Shown piece after piece: positions 26,581 through 36,116 of a DNA stretch of 64,000 nt (position 1 is the first letter of the stretch; each line of letters begins with the position of its first letter). Made by a program: the position numbers and the translations under genes. The notes under the pieces are model-generated. The model searched no databases and had not been told where the DNA came from. It saw only the letters and a list, made by a program, of their open reading frames with translations. This DNA comes from Croceivirga sp009797885 (GTDB lineage: Bacteria; Bacteroidota; Bacteroidia; Flavobacteriales; Flavobacteriaceae), in assembly GCA_045866215.1 (NCBI GenBank), contig AP035880.1:4092001-4156000 (forward strand). The letters run 5' to 3'.

Positions 26581-27302
26581 TCCACATTATACTCCAAACG
26601 CATGGTTATGGAAGCGGTTTTGTTCTTGGATGAGGTGTTGTATGCCCCTCCCCAGCTATAATCTTCGCCGGAATTTTGCCCCGTAATTTGAAATACCCCC
26701 ATTCGAGCAGAAATCAAATCGCCCAGGGTTCCACCGGCATTTTCCGCAATTTTTTCCGCACGGATACGGGCATCTTCGGTGGCTTTGGAGATCATTTCAA
26801 TTTTTAGATCGGCCAATTTGGTGTAATAATATCGTGGTGGGGAAGAGTTGAACTGCACCCCTTTGTTCAACAATTCCGTAATCTCACGGGATACTTGTTC
26901 AATCTTCGCCACGTCCGTGGATTCAATCTGTACGGATTGGGAAAGCTCATAACCCCTGAAAATGCTCCCGACATAGTTGCCATTTTCATATCGGTTGTCC
27001 CGTTGTTCCAAAGTCTGTACCGAATTGAATATAATATTGTCATCATCAATTCCTTTGGAGATCAAATAATCTTTTACAATCTCCTTTTGACGATTCAATT
27101 CATCAAAGGCTGAGGTCAATACAGGACTAAAGGCCGAAAAACGTCCTTCCCAGACAATTAGATCGGAAGTGAAGTTTTCGTTGCCCAGGCCCGTCACCGA
27201 TATAACCTGGGGAGGATTGGCCCGTTGTACGTAGGCATTTCCTAAAAAATAGGCAGCCAAGACTATGGCAACCCCAAATATGATAGCAGTAAGATGTTTC
27301 AT
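26577..27302 (-). CDS. SIMPL domain-containing protein (DUF541)
   Basis: A 241-residue protein with an N-terminal membrane anchor (about 4-24) and a SIMPL/DUF541 domain. The family signature is the IISVTGLGNEN-like start, here VISVTGLGNENFTSDLI, followed by YLISKGIDDDNIIFNSVQTL and an ATEDARIRAEKIAENAGGTL helix. Members are periplasmic or envelope proteins without a defined reaction, sometimes linked to oxidative stress. It is divergent from guaA. Confidence 0.8.
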   Translation of the reverse strand: MKHLTAIIFGVAIVLAAYFLGNAYVQRANPPQVISVTGLGNENFTSDLIVWEGRFSAFSPVLTSAFDELNRQKEIVKDYLISKGIDDDNIIFNSVQTLEQRDNRYENGNYVGSIFRGYELSQSVQIESTDVAKIEQVSREITELLNKGVQFNSSPPRYYYTKLADLKIEMISKATEDARIRAEKIAENAGGTLGDLISARMGVFQITGQNSGEDYSWGGAYNTSSKNKTASITMRLEYNVD

Positions 27303-27348
27303 GAATTTGCTTTACAATACCTACGGATAAATATACCTAAAAAGATGC

Positions 27349-27378
27349 TTTGGCAAATAGGGCATTTTGCTATTTTTG
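27349..27378 (+). promoter_or_regulatory. guaA promoter
   Basis: TTTG at 27349-27352, 18-base spacer, TATTTTTG at 27371-27378: both Bacteroidetes elements match the consensus (TTTG / TAnnTTTG). The ATG at 27382 lies only three bases past the -7 box, implying a leaderless or nearly leaderless transcript. Confidence 0.65.
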
Positions 27379-27381
27379 CCC

Positions 27382-28914
27382 ATGCAAAACCAAGTCCTTA
27401 TTCTAGATTTTGGTTCCCAGTACACCCAGTTGATCGCGAGACGCGTGAGGGAACTCAATATTTACTCTGAAATTAAACCTTATAATAATCCCCCAAAAGA
27501 TTTATCGCCCTATCAAGCGGTGATTCTCTCAGGTTCACCCTATTCGGTGCGTGCCAGTGATGCACCAAGGCCGGATTTGACCGAAATCAAGGGAAAGAAA
27601 CCACTTTTGGGCATTTGTTATGGAGCCCAGTATTTGGCAATTTCAGGTGGGGGAAATGTGGCTCCCTCTGCAACCCGGGAATATGGGCGGGCCCATCTTT
27701 CCAATTTTAAGCCGAACGAAGCTTTTTTGAACGGAGTTTCTGAGAACAGCCAAGTATGGATGAGCCATAGCGATACCATAAAGGAGCTGCCTGAAAATGC
27801 GTATTTATTGGCCAGTACGGAGGATGTTGAACATGCGGCGTATCGGATTGAAAATGAGGAAACCTACGGAATTCAATTCCATCCAGAAGTATATCATACC
27901 AAAGAGGGTTCACGGATTTTGAAGAATTTTCTGGTGGACATAGCCGGATTAAAACAGGATTGGACCCCAGATGCCTTTGTGGAAACCACAGTAGTGGAAC
28001 TGAGGGAAAAAATTGGTGACGAAAATGTTATCCTTGGTCTTTCCGGAGGTGTGGACAGTAGTGTTGCCGCAATGTTATTGCACAGGGCCATAGGAAAACA
28101 GCTGCACTGCATTTTTGTAAACAACGGGCTGTTGCGTAAAAACGAGTTCCATACGGTTTTGGAGCAGTATCAGGGGATGGGACTCAATGTCAAGGGTGTG
28201 GATGCTTCGGCACGCTTTTTGGAAGCTTTGAAGGGTGAATCGGAACCGGAAAGGAAAAGAAAGATAATCGGTCGGATTTTTATTGAGGTTTTTGATGATG
28301 AGTCACATCAAGTGGAAAATGCCACATGGTTGGCCCAAGGAACCATATATCCAGATAGGATAGAATCCGTTTCCGCCAGTGGGGGTCCTTCGGCAACCAT
28401 AAAAAGCCATCATAATGTGGGGGGATTGCCGGACTATATGAAGCTGAAAATTGTAGAACCGTTACACCTTTTGTTCAAGGACGAGGTGAGACGTGTGGGA
28501 AGGACCATGGGTATGCCCGAGTCGATCTTGGGTAGGCATCCCTTTCCAGGGCCTGGTTTGGGGATTCGGATCCTGGGGGATATTACCGCGGAAAAGGTAT
28601 CCATACTCCAGGAGGTGGATGCCATTTTTATTGATGGATTAAAAAAATATGGCCTTTATGATAAGGTTTGGCAGGCCGGAGCCATGCTTTTGCCCGTAAA
28701 TAGTGTAGGGGTGATGGGAGATGAGCGGACGTATGAAAAATGTGTGGCATTAAGGGCCGTTGAAAGTACCGATGGTATGACGGCGGATTGGGTAAACCTC
28801 CCCTATGAATTTTTACAAAAAGTGTCCAACACAATAATCAATAGGGTAAAAGGCGTTAATAGGGTGGTATATGACATTAGTTCAAAACCACCGGCAACTA
28901 TAGAATGGGAATGA
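27382..28914 (+). CDS. guaA: GMP synthase (glutamine-hydrolysing)
   Basis: Converts XMP to GMP using glutamine and ATP. In 510 residues it has the glutamine amidotransferase domain with the triad Cys79 (LGICYGAQ), His167 and Glu169 (FHPEVYH), then the ATP-pyrophosphatase P-loop GLSGGVDSS (219-227) and the C-terminal dimerisation domain ending SSKPPATIEWE. The start at 27382 (MQNQVLILDFGSQYTQ) agrees with the family; an upstream TTG in frame does not. It leads a run of overlapping genes (LysM protein, OsmC, DUF922). Confidence 0.96.
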   Translation: MQNQVLILDFGSQYTQLIARRVRELNIYSEIKPYNNPPKDLSPYQAVILSGSPYSVRASDAPRPDLTEIKGKKPLLGICYGAQYLAISGGGNVAPSATREYGRAHLSNFKPNEAFLNGVSENSQVWMSHSDTIKELPENAYLLASTEDVEHAAYRIENEETYGIQFHPEVYHTKEGSRILKNFLVDIAGLKQDWTPDAFVETTVVELREKIGDENVILGLSGGVDSSVAAMLLHRAIGKQLHCIFVNNGLLRKNEFHTVLEQYQGMGLNVKGVDASARFLEALKGESEPERKRKIIGRIFIEVFDDESHQVENATWLAQGTIYPDRIESVSASGGPSATIKSHHNVGGLPDYMKLKIVEPLHLLFKDEVRRVGRTMGMPESILGRHPFPGPGLGIRILGDITAEKVSILQEVDAIFIDGLKKYGLYDKVWQAGAMLLPVNSVGVMGDERTYEKCVALRAVESTDGMTADWVNLPYEFLQKVSNTIINRVKGVNRVVYDISSKPPATIEWE

Positions 28915-31085
28915 AACTATATAAAACTTCGGCAATCCTTTCGATTGTTTTTTTCTTTTGGTCCTTGGGCATTTCCTTGGCCCAACAACGTTATGTAACC
29001 CATGCGGTAAAAGAGGGGGAAACCATTTACAGCATTGCCAAATACTATCGGGTAACGCCCTATTCCATACTTCAGGAAAACCCGGAGATCAAAAAAGTAG
29101 AGGGAATCAAACCCAATACCATCTTGATCATTCCCATAAATGGGGAGGTCGAAGGTGTGGAGACCATACAAAAGCCTGAGCCGGAAGTTGAGGAGGAGCC
29201 CAAGCAGGTGGAACCTATTGGTTATCAAAGGCATCGTGTCAGGAGAAAGGAAACCCTTTTTAGCTTGACCCAAAAATATGGGGTTACCGAGGAGCAGATT
29301 AAGCGATACAATACGGATTTGTATTCCCAGCCCCTAAAAAAGGGAATGGTTCTTCAAATTCCCAAATATCCTGAGATTGATGAGGACGAAGAGCGGGAAA
29401 TGGACTTTGAGACCTATACGGTACAACCCAAGGAAACCCGTTGGAGTATTGCCCATAAATATGGGATAACCGTGGATAGCCTACTGGCACTGAATCCCGA
29501 TTTGCCAAAAAACCCAAGTTATCTGGCCATAGGTCAGGAATTGAAACTGCCCAGGCCCAAAGGCGATAGCCTAAAGGAGCAGGAAGTGGTAATCTTTGAA
29601 TCCTTTACCGTACCTAAATCCATGGGGCTGTTCCGAGTGAGTCAAAATTATGGTATTCCCGTCGACTCGGTAATGAAGCTCAATCCAGAGATCAAGGAGA
29701 TAGGCGGACTCCGGGAAGGAATGGTCCTTCGGTTGCCGAAACCGAAACCTAAAACAGAAATTGTAAATACGGAAAACTATATTTTTTACGAGGTCAAACC
29801 GAAACAAAACATTTTTCGATTGACCCAAAACCTAAATATTTCGAGGGATTCCCTGTTTCTATTGAACCCCCAATTGGAGAATGGCTTAAAAGCGGGAATG
29901 GTCCTTAAATTGCCCAGGGAAAAGATGGAGCAATTGGAGGTGAAGAACGCGCTGGTGCTGGATAGGTTTAACCTGGCGGATAGTCTTAAAATTGAAAACA
30001 AACCGAATGTAATGCTCATGCTACCCTTCCGTTTGGACCGTATTAACTTCAATAATTCCGAGGTCACACAAAACCAGATTAACCGTAAGGATATCTCCTA
30101 CGCACTTGGACTGTATACCGGGGCTTTAATTGCCATTGATTCCATTAATAAATTAGGGGTTTCGGTAAATGTTAAGGTGTTGGATACCGAACGTAATTTG
30201 GAAAAAGTAAAGGGGATACTGTCCCAACAGTCCCTGTTTGGTGTGGATGCCATTTTAGGCCCCGTGGATCCCGGGCTTTTGGGGGAGATTGCGGTCCAGG
30301 CAAATGGCTATAACGTTCCAGTGGTGGCCCCTTTTGCATCGAAGAGCGAATTGAGCATGTCCAATGTGTTTTTTACCAATCCCAAAGATGAGGTTATGAG
30401 AAATCGCATATTGGATTACATTGAAAAAAGGAGGGAAAACCAGACCATAATTGTGATCGCGGATGAAAAACATCAAGCTGCAAAGGACTCCATCCTATCT
30501 CGATTTCCAATGGCCAGAGCTGCAAAAATGAGTGAAGATGGTTCGTTGCACCTGGTGGATTTCCAAGTCATGTTATCGGAGCAGGAGGAAAACTGGATAT
30601 TCGTGGAAACGGATCAGCCCAATTTGGCTGCCAGTGTCACCTCTATTTTAAATGCTTCCAATGCAGAGATTGTGGACGAGGAATCTGGGGAAACCAAGCA
30701 GATCATAGTGAAAATGTTCACTACCAATTACAATACCGCTTTTGAAGCAGAATCCGTATCAAGGCCCCACCTATCCAACTTAGGGTTTACGTTCCCATCG
30801 GCCTATCGTATGGTGGAGAACGATTCCTTCACCAGGGCCTACACCAAAAGGTTCAGACACCAACCGGACCGTTATGCGGTGCGCGGATTTGATTTAATGC
30901 TGGATTTACTTTTAAAATTGGGCTATCAAAAAAACCTGTTCGAAACCGCCAATATTGTTGGTGAAACGGAGTATAGCGGAAATCGGTTCAATTATTTCAA
31001 CGATTGGTCTTCCGGTTTCTTTAATGAAGCGTCTTATTTGATGCAGTACGATGAGCTACGAATTAAACAATTGGAAACAAAATGA
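28911..31085 (+). CDS. Five-LysM protein with periplasmic-binding-like domain
   Basis: A 724-residue exported protein. After a signal peptide ending ISLAQ come five LysM-type modules at about 28-75, 107-152, 168-216, 228-277 and 288-340, each closing with a GMVLKLP-like motif. The first three are canonical and the last two are diverged. LysM modules bind peptidoglycan. Residues about 360-720 look like a type 1 periplasmic-binding fold (ALGLYTGALIAIDSINKLG, VDAILGPVDPGLLGE, YNVPVVAPFASKSELS). The start overlaps the guaA stop as ATGA; an ATG six bases upstream is an alternative. The guaA-LysM-OsmC order recurs in Flavobacteriaceae. The ligand is unknown. Confidence 0.8.
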   Translation: MKLYKTSAILSIVFFFWSLGISLAQQRYVTHAVKEGETIYSIAKYYRVTPYSILQENPEIKKVEGIKPNTILIIPINGEVEGVETIQKPEPEVEEEPKQVEPIGYQRHRVRRKETLFSLTQKYGVTEEQIKRYNTDLYSQPLKKGMVLQIPKYPEIDEDEEREMDFETYTVQPKETRWSIAHKYGITVDSLLALNPDLPKNPSYLAIGQELKLPRPKGDSLKEQEVVIFESFTVPKSMGLFRVSQNYGIPVDSVMKLNPEIKEIGGLREGMVLRLPKPKPKTEIVNTENYIFYEVKPKQNIFRLTQNLNISRDSLFLLNPQLENGLKAGMVLKLPREKMEQLEVKNALVLDRFNLADSLKIENKPNVMLMLPFRLDRINFNNSEVTQNQINRKDISYALGLYTGALIAIDSINKLGVSVNVKVLDTERNLEKVKGILSQQSLFGVDAILGPVDPGLLGEIAVQANGYNVPVVAPFASKSELSMSNVFFTNPKDEVMRNRILDYIEKRRENQTIIVIADEKHQAAKDSILSRFPMARAAKMSEDGSLHLVDFQVMLSEQEENWIFVETDQPNLAASVTSILNASNAEIVDEESGETKQIIVKMFTTNYNTAFEAESVSRPHLSNLGFTFPSAYRMVENDSFTRAYTKRFRHQPDRYAVRGFDLMLDLLLKLGYQKNLFETANIVGETEYSGNRFNYFNDWSSGFFNEASYLMQYDELRIKQLETK

Positions 31086-31489
31086 CCTCAAAAGTTACCT
31101 ACAACGGAGAACTTCGCACAACTTGTATTCATCTTCGCTCAGGAAATGAATTTATCACGGATGCTCCGGTGGACAACAATGGCCTGGGGAGGGCATTTTC
31201 ACCTACCGATACCGTGGCAACAGGTTTGGCCAGTTGTATGATTACGGTGATGGGCATAAAGGCCAGGGACCTGGAAGTGGATTTGACCAATTCCGTGGCG
31301 GAAGTCACCAAACACATGGCCAGTGATCCACGTAGAATTTCCAAGATTGAGATAAATCTGTCGCTTCCTGCCCATGTATCCGAAAAAAACCGGACCATTT
31401 TGGAGCGCATTGGGAATACCTGTCCTATCCACTACAGTTTGCACCCGGATATAGAAAAGGTAATCACCTATAATTGGATACAAGAGTAA
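31082..31489 (+). CDS. OsmC family protein
   Basis: A 135-residue OsmC/Ohr-superfamily protein, a thiol-dependent peroxidase fold. The two expected cysteines are present: Cys52 in GLASCMITVMGIKARD and Cys114 in GNTCPIHYSL. It probably reduces organic hydroperoxides in the cytoplasm. The start overlaps the LysM gene stop as ATGA, so translation is coupled. It belongs to the general OsmC branch and not clearly to Ohr. Confidence 0.88.
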   Translation: MTSKVTYNGELRTTCIHLRSGNEFITDAPVDNNGLGRAFSPTDTVATGLASCMITVMGIKARDLEVDLTNSVAEVTKHMASDPRRISKIEINLSLPAHVSEKNRTILERIGNTCPIHYSLHPDIEKVITYNWIQE

Positions 31490-32013
31490 TTGCCATAGTA
31501 TTTTGCTTTCTTATTGTGGGCCTTGGTAATGCACAAGTACCGGAAGGTTCAATCCCATGGAGTGCTTCCAAAAGATTGGAATGGAGCGATTTTAAGGCCC
31601 AACTCCCCCCCGACGCCAGTTCTGCAGCGACCACGGCAAGTGGTATAAGCTATACTTATTCTGCAAATATTATGCATCATGAGGTGGAATTGGATTTTGA
31701 GGTTACGGCCTATTTCTATCCCAATGAGTCTTGGTACAAACCAACGCTCGCTACGGAAAACTTACTCCAGCATGAACAACTGCATTTTGATATATCGGAA
31801 CTATTTGCCCGAAAAATGCGATTGAAACTCAGGCAGACCACCTTTACCGAAAATGTGAAAACCGAGATACGAAAGATTTATAGGGAGACCTTAAAGGAGC
31901 TTTCCGACTTTCAGGATAAATACGATTGGGAGACCAATTTCTCACGAAACGAGGAGATGCAAAAACAATGGAACGCTAGAATCCATGAGGCATTGATTCA
32001 GATGCCACAATAA
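31474..32013 (+). CDS. DUF922 family predicted Zn-dependent protease, secreted
   Basis: A 179-residue exported protein. The only start that keeps the signal peptide (IAIVFCFLIVGLGNAQ) is a TTG at 31474, which overlaps the OsmC gene by 16 bases; the next ATG would remove the leader. The central LLQHEQLHFDISELFARKMR matches the HExxH-like helix of DUF922, a family predicted to be metalloproteases; here the motif is HEQLH. It is the last gene of the guaA run. Confidence 0.75.
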   Translation: MDTRVIAIVFCFLIVGLGNAQVPEGSIPWSASKRLEWSDFKAQLPPDASSAATTASGISYTYSANIMHHEVELDFEVTAYFYPNESWYKPTLATENLLQHEQLHFDISELFARKMRLKLRQTTFTENVKTEIRKIYRETLKELSDFQDKYDWETNFSRNEEMQKQWNARIHEALIQMPQ

Positions 32014-32137
32014 TTCCTTTCTTACACCACGACAATAAATTCATAAATTCTATTTATGTTATTGCTAAAATAATTAAATAAAATTTTATGAAAATATCTC
32101 TTCATATTTGCAATCGAAAACGTTTTAGTACCAAAAT

Positions 32138-33652
32138 ATGAATACAAAAGTATTGATCAAGAAAAATCAGGGTAAATCGGTAAACACACCTGTAAAGGTT
32201 GCCGTAGCAATGGGCGATGGCATTGGACCGGAAATTATGAAAGCGACCTTACGCATTATGGAGGCGGCCGGTGCCAACATACAACCTGATTTTATTGAAC
32301 TGGGGGAAAAAGTGTACCTCTCCGGAAATACCTCTGGAATTGATACCAACGCATGGGAGGCCATCAACAACAACAAACTCATTTTTAAGGCCCCCATTAC
32401 AACCCCACAAGGTAAGGGCTATAAAAGTTTAAATGTTACCTTACGAAAATCCTTGGGACTTTTTGCCAATGTTAGGCCCGTGTCCGCTTTACATCCTTAT
32501 GTTCCCACCAATTTTCCGGATATGGATGTGGTCATCATACGGGAAAATGAGGAGGATCTCTATGCCGGGATAGAACATAGGCAAACACAAGATGTAGTGC
32601 AATGTCTTAAACTCATTACCAGACCGGGTTGTGAACGGATCGTAAGATATGCCTTTGAATATGCCAAAGCTTTCGATAGAAAGAAAGTGACCTGTATGGT
32701 CAAGGATAATATTATGAAATTGACCGATGGATTGTTCCATCAGGTATTCAAGGAGATTTCACAGGAATATCCAGAGATTGAAAATGAAACCCAAATTATT
32801 GATATTGGTTCTGCCCGTTTGGCGGCCAAACCGGAAAATTATGATGTTGTGGTCACCGCCAACCTTTATGGGGACATCATCTCCGATATTGCAGCTGAAA
32901 TAGGCGGATCTGTTGGAATGGCCGGCTCTGCCAATATAGGAAGGAATGTAGCGATGTTTGAGGCCATTCACGGTTCTGCCCCGGATATCGCAGGGCAGGG
33001 CATAGCGAATCCCTCAGGTTTGATCAATGCGGCCGTTGCCATGTTGGCCCATATTGGACAGCCCGAAGTAGGGGACAAAATAAAAAATGCCTGGTTAACC
33101 ACCTTGGAACAAGGATTCCATACTGCGGATATCTATAGGGAAGGGGTAAGTACCCAAAAGGTGAATACCCAAGAGTTTGCGGACAAGGTCATTGGGAATT
33201 TGGACCAACTTCCTGAAAAACTACCAACCAGTACATTGGCCAATGGGAAAGGAATTGTACACATTCCCGATTATGTGCGCAAACCGCAGGAAAAGGAATT
33301 GGTAGGCGTGGACGTGTTCTTGGATTGGCAGGGCAAAGACCCCAATGAATTGGGGGATGCACTTTCGGAAATAGATGTGTACCGATTAAAGCTCAAAATG
33401 ATTACCAATCGAGGGGTAAAGGTGTACCCCAAAGGACTTAAGGAAACCTATTGTACCGATCACTGGCGTTGTCGATTTGTTGGTGTGGATGCAAAAATCG
33501 ATAGGGCCGAACCAGAATATGCACCCATTGAATTTGAACAAGTGGTCGCTTTATTGTCCAAATTAAACTATCTGGGCTACGATGCGATCAAAACGGAGAA
33601 TCTCTACAAATTTGACGGAAAACGCGGATTTTCCTTGGGACAGGGAGAATAA
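32138..33652 (+). CDS. icd: NADP-dependent isocitrate dehydrogenase, Thermus type
   Basis: TCA-cycle enzyme making 2-oxoglutarate from isocitrate. It has 504 residues, longer than the E. coli enzyme, with the extra C-terminal domain (about 390-504, YCTDHWRCRFVGVDAKID) seen in Thermus and many Bacteroidetes. Core motifs are GDGIGPEIMKATL (about 27-39), the substrate serine region SLNVTLRKSLGLFANVRP, the metal site NLYGDIISDIAAEIGGSVG and EAIHGSAPDIAGQGIANP. A homologous isopropylmalate dehydrogenase is excluded by the size and the extra domain. A hairpin terminator follows. Confidence 0.92.
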   Translation: MNTKVLIKKNQGKSVNTPVKVAVAMGDGIGPEIMKATLRIMEAAGANIQPDFIELGEKVYLSGNTSGIDTNAWEAINNNKLIFKAPITTPQGKGYKSLNVTLRKSLGLFANVRPVSALHPYVPTNFPDMDVVIIRENEEDLYAGIEHRQTQDVVQCLKLITRPGCERIVRYAFEYAKAFDRKKVTCMVKDNIMKLTDGLFHQVFKEISQEYPEIENETQIIDIGSARLAAKPENYDVVVTANLYGDIISDIAAEIGGSVGMAGSANIGRNVAMFEAIHGSAPDIAGQGIANPSGLINAAVAMLAHIGQPEVGDKIKNAWLTTLEQGFHTADIYREGVSTQKVNTQEFADKVIGNLDQLPEKLPTSTLANGKGIVHIPDYVRKPQEKELVGVDVFLDWQGKDPNELGDALSEIDVYRLKLKMITNRGVKVYPKGLKETYCTDHWRCRFVGVDAKIDRAEPEYAPIEFEQVVALLSKLNYLGYDAIKTENLYKFDGKRGFSLGQGE

Positions 33653-33683
33653 TTGCTATAAAATAGAAGAACCCTCTTCAGCC

Positions 33684-33735
33684 AATGCATCGGGAATAGA
33701 TGGCCATTACGGTTTTTCCCGATGCATTTTTAGTT
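33684..33735 (+). terminator. Terminator after icd
   Basis: Twelve-base inverted repeat AATGCATCGGGA (33684-33695) with TCCCGATGCATT (33717-33728), loop of 21 bases, then TTTTTA. The T-tract runs into the stop of the convergent GH20 gene. Confidence 0.75.
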
Positions 33736-35319
33736 TTCCCAATCCACTAATTCCGTTCGGTAAAAGTTCACGTCATTGCGGTTCAGGTAAGGAACTTGTC
33801 CCTTCAGTCGTATTTTATATTCTTCCCAATTCCGCTGATCTGCGGGAGTCCAGCCCAACTCCGCATAGCCAATGGCCCTGGGAAATGCCAAATATTCCAG
33901 TTCCGCACTATTGCTGATGGTCTCTGACCAAAGAGGGGCCTCTATCCCCAAAATCTGCTCCTTGGGTAGTCCTTCCACGTAGGTTTCAGGATCCCAATTA
34001 TAGGCATCATCAACGGGAATGTATGCGGCCCAATGCAGACCATGTTTGGAAAGGGTATCGTATTTCATGTCCAAGTAGATTTTCTTGGCAGGGGAAAGAA
34101 TGATTTGATTCCCTTTTTCCACCATTTTCAGGGCACTTTCGGGCTCATTCCAAAATTGGCCAACGGTAGTCTGACTGATATTTGCCTGGGCAATTTCATT
34201 CCATCCAATAGCCTTCTTTCCATGTTTTTGTACAATTTTTTCCACCTTTTCCACAAAATGGATGTAATCCTTTTTAGGTGTTGCATGGCTTTCATCACCG
34301 CCAATATGGAAATAGGGACTGGGAGAAATCGCCGTAATCTCACGAACCACATCGTCCACGAAGACATATACCGTATCCTTGTACGCATCAAATGAGCTAT
34401 ATCCCACTTTCATATCCGTACGTACCCTTGGGGTCTCCGCTTTCCCTTTTGCATGAAAAATAGGATAGCTCAGATTTGCGGCATTGGTATGGCCTGGCAT
34501 ATCTATTTCCGGAATGACCTGTATATGGCGTTTTGCGGCATACGCTACCAGTTCCTTGAATTCCTCCTGGGTATAGAAACCTCCAGGGCCACCACCCACT
34601 TCACTTTGTGCACCAATCTCCGTGAGCTTGGGCCAGGACTTGATTTCAATTCGCCACCCTTGGTCGTCCGTCAAGTGCATATGGAAAGCATTGTATTTAT
34701 AATAGGCCAGGAGGTCGATATACTTCTTAACTTCTTCAACTGTGAAAAAATGCCGTGCCACATCCAACATGGCACCCCTATAGCCAAAGTTAGGGGCATC
34801 GTCTATCTTTCCCGAAGGGATGAGCCACATAGGCTGCTCCGCCAAAGTATCGTTGCTTTGTTCCGGTATCAATTGCCGAAGGGTCTGGATACCCCTAAAG
34901 GCACCTGCCGCCGTACGGGCATTTAGCAACACACTATCATTTTTGATATGCAATTGATAGGCTTCCGGGGCATCTGATTCCAAAGCCTCCGTTTGATTGA
35001 TATATATGATGCGCTCCACCGCTTCCAAAGGACTTTCATTCACAGGGATGTTAAGGCTTAATTGCGTTTGGATCTTATTGGATAAAAACTGCCCAACCTT
35101 TTCAAATCCATTGGCAGCCTGTGCGGTGTAAATAGCAGTTTTGCTGTCCAGTCCAAAGGCCGAATGGGTAGCGACCACCTTTAGGGGTTTTGGGATAAGT
35201 GCGGCTTGGGACAAATCTGTTTCTGGATAAGGTATTTTCTTGGGTGCATCGGAACAGCCGATAAAGGGAACAACAAAAAAAGAAGCGATAAAGCTTGTAA
35301 GGAAACTACGGGTATTCAT
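33730..35319 (-). CDS. GH20 beta-N-acetylhexosaminidase, lipoprotein
   Basis: Family 20 enzyme of 529 residues that removes terminal N-acetylglucosamine or galactosamine from chitin oligomers or glycans. The leader ends at a lipobox, FIGC (Cys22), so it is probably anchored in the envelope. The GH20b beta-domain (about 40-165) is followed by the TIM barrel, with HMHLTDDQGWRIEI, VIPEIDMPGHTNA and the catalytic Asp342-Glu343 pair in HIGGDESHA. Substrate-assisted catalysis needs that pair. The following genes on this strand are esterases, fitting polysaccharide or glycan use. Confidence 0.92.
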   Translation of the reverse strand: MNTRSFLTSFIASFFVVPFIGCSDAPKKIPYPETDLSQAALIPKPLKVVATHSAFGLDSKTAIYTAQAANGFEKVGQFLSNKIQTQLSLNIPVNESPLEAVERIIYINQTEALESDAPEAYQLHIKNDSVLLNARTAAGAFRGIQTLRQLIPEQSNDTLAEQPMWLIPSGKIDDAPNFGYRGAMLDVARHFFTVEEVKKYIDLLAYYKYNAFHMHLTDDQGWRIEIKSWPKLTEIGAQSEVGGGPGGFYTQEEFKELVAYAAKRHIQVIPEIDMPGHTNAANLSYPIFHAKGKAETPRVRTDMKVGYSSFDAYKDTVYVFVDDVVREITAISPSPYFHIGGDESHATPKKDYIHFVEKVEKIVQKHGKKAIGWNEIAQANISQTTVGQFWNEPESALKMVEKGNQIILSPAKKIYLDMKYDTLSKHGLHWAAYIPVDDAYNWDPETYVEGLPKEQILGIEAPLWSETISNSAELEYLAFPRAIGYAELGWTPADQRNWEEYKIRLKGQVPYLNRNDVNFYRTELVDWEN

Positions 35320-35424
35320 TAGTATAACTTTTTGGGAATGCGGTGTCTATAGCTACAAAGTTAATTTGAAAATAAGTAAGGGAACAATATCATATTTTCA
35401 AATTCCGATAGTATCGCAAAGCAA

Positions 35425-36072
35425 TCAGTCCACAAATTCCTTAAGGGCGTTATACCATATTTCATATCCCTTTCCATTCATATGTAGTCCATCTTCCACA
35501 AAAATATCGGTCTTTACCTTTCTTCCATTGAGCATGGGACTCCATACATCCACAAAGTCCACTTGTTGGGTATTCATGGCAAATTTGGCCAACTTTTTGT
35601 TCAACCGTCTGTACTTGCCACGTAGTTTCCAACGTGAAATACTTGGTTTTGCCGATATTAGGATTACCTCCCGTTCCCCATCACTTTTTAGTAAGTTTTC
35701 CACGATACTTTGGGTGGTCTGCAAAATTTTTCGCGGACTTTTTTTAGAAAAAATATCGTTGTCACCCTCGTAAACAAAGACTTTTTTAGGCTCGTAGCGC
35801 AATACCAAATCGTTGAGGTGATAAAGCAAATCCGATGCCTGGGACCCTCCAAAACCGGCATTTAACACTTGATTTTCCGGAAATCGTTCCTGTAGGTCCT
35901 TCCAAAACCGGATACTGGAGCTACCTGTGAAAACGATGGTTTCCCTGGAAGAATCCCATAGGGAGTCGTTCCGTTTTACAATTTCCACCACCTCTTTTCC
36001 AAAAGGAGCGGAATCTTGCGCAAAAAAGAAGGAAGTAATCAAAAGAAAACCTGTACACAGGCAGTATTTCAT
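35425..36072 (-). CDS. SGNH/GDSL-type esterase, secreted
   Basis: A 215-residue exported SGNH hydrolase. The start at 36072 (MKYCLCTGFLLITSFFFAQ) gives a good signal peptide; an in-frame ATG 30 bases upstream exists. Block I is IVFTGSSSIRFW with the catalytic Ser in GSSS (about 50-53), block II VLNAGFGGSQASDL, block III YEGDNDI, block V DGLHMNGKGYEIW with Asp and His. Members deacetylate sugars or cleave lipids. Proximity to GH20 hints at glycan deacetylation, which is inference. Confidence 0.85.
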   Translation of the reverse strand: MKYCLCTGFLLITSFFFAQDSAPFGKEVVEIVKRNDSLWDSSRETIVFTGSSSIRFWKDLQERFPENQVLNAGFGGSQASDLLYHLNDLVLRYEPKKVFVYEGDNDIFSKKSPRKILQTTQSIVENLLKSDGEREVILISAKPSISRWKLRGKYRRLNKKLAKFAMNTQQVDFVDVWSPMLNGRKVKTDIFVEDGLHMNGKGYEIWYNALKEFVD

Positions 36073-36116
36073 TGAGACTTTAAGTGCTATTTTACAAAGC
36101 ATTGGATTTCTGTATT

